Source: Nitrospirota bacterium (GTDB lineage Bacteria > Nitrospirota > Nitrospiria > Nitrospirales > Nitrospiraceae). Taken from it: a stretch of DNA of 5,332 nucleotides. A program made the translations under genes and the position numbers. The stretch is taken from NCBI GenBank assembly GCA_016201805.1, contig JACQCB010000114.1:1-5332 (forward strand). Reading direction: 5' to 3'. Positions 5,039 to 5,332 of this stretch are shown here, in pieces; position 1 is the stretch's first letter; every line of letters begins with the position of its first letter. The notes below the pieces were generated by a model. That model had not been told where the DNA came from. It saw only the letters and a list, made by a program, of their open reading frames with translations, and did no database searches.

Positions 5039-5332
5039 ATGTTCGGCACATTGGGATTTTCTGAACTTATCATCATTGCCGTGATCGTACTGATCATCTT
5101 CGGCGCCGGCCGCCTGCCGCAGATCGGCGAGGGGTTGGGCAAGGCGCTGAAGGGGTTCAAAAGGGAGGTGCACGAGGCTCCTCCTGCTCTTGACCCCAAT
5201 GCGCCGGCCGGCGATCCCAACGCCGCCCAAGCCACGGCACCGCAACAGCCTCCAATCGAAGACGCGCAGGTGGTCGCAAGGCCCCAGGCTGCGCCAGCCC
5301 AAGCCGCATCGGCTCCCACGGCGCCCTATCAA
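5039..5332 (+). CDS. tatA: Sec-independent protein translocase subunit TatA, 3' partial
   Basis: The first 98 codons of tatA; the frame is open to the end of the window, so the stop lies beyond. TatA forms the pore-like oligomer that, with TatC, moves folded twin-arginine proteins across the inner membrane. Seen in order: MFG start; GFSEL with the polar E9 at the head of the membrane helix; a transmembrane helix at about 9-21 (ELIIIAVIVLIIF); the hinge F21-G22; RLPQIGEGLGKALKGFKREV, the conserved amphipathic helix at about 25-44; and then a long Pro/Ala/Gln-rich tail from 47 onward, likely disordered. The core is textbook TatA rather than TatB. The protein is longer than the usual 60-90 residues because of the tail. 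It has its own promoter candidate and ribosome site and is read away from the SDH protease unit. A downstream tatC would be expected but lies outside the window. Confidence 0.95.
   Translation, partial: MFGTLGFSELIIIAVIVLIIFGAGRLPQIGEGLGKALKGFKREVHEAPPALDPNAPAGDPNAAQATAPQQPPIEDAQVVARPQAAPAQAASAPTAPYQ

Noticed and set aside
5016..5084. A 22-codon frame starting at ATG 5016 that overlaps the tatA start, possibly a leader peptide.
   Set aside because: It has no ribosome site of its own, uses the tatA Shine-Dalgarno as coding sequence, and overlaps the conserved tatA N-terminus out of frame.
4839..5319. Minus-strand open frames of 70, 140 and 113+ codons over the tatA region.
   Set aside because: They lie antisense to an unmistakable TatA sequence and show no ribosome sites or recognisable domains.

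Overview
The window looks like a GC-rich Gram-negative chromosome carrying a more AT-rich insert. Outer-membrane barrels ending in phenylalanine, a lipoprotein signal peptide and a Tat translocase subunit all point to a diderm bacterium. The TatA sequence and the overall style would fit Nitrospirota (Nitrospira-like), but this is an impression from memory and no rRNA or other marker is present to confirm it.

Layout. From 2 to 2079 on the plus strand lies an envelope cluster: the 3' end of a small outer-membrane beta-barrel gene, a predicted 159-residue lipoprotein with five cysteines, and a second, larger beta-barrel protein with a signal peptide. From 2141 (more likely 2144) to 3367 is a complete M24 metallopeptidase of the aminopeptidase P / prolidase type with all five metal ligands present. 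From 3540 to 4677 on the minus strand is a two-gene unit: a 61-residue protein of unknown function followed, 22 nt later, by a 309-residue SDH-family (Clp/SppA-fold) serine protease. At 5039 the plus strand resumes with tatA, which runs off the end of the window.

The minus-strand pair differs from its surroundings in orientation and base composition (counted by hand: 27 of 60 G+C at 3901-3960 and 21 of 60 at 4681-4740, against 40 of 60 at 2881-2940). It has its own well-formed promoter, and a perfect 12-bp palindrome covers the -10 box, which suggests autoregulation or control by a dimeric repressor. No integrase, transposase, tRNA or flanking direct repeat was seen, so transfer is inferred from composition and placement only.

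The most interesting part is this compact cassette of small protein plus cytoplasmic SDH protease between housekeeping genes. Its role cannot be read from the sequence. A small partner, substrate or adaptor for the protease is a reasonable hypothesis. The envelope cluster is a second point of interest because two barrels flank a cysteine-containing lipoprotein I do not recognise. The rest is ordinary.
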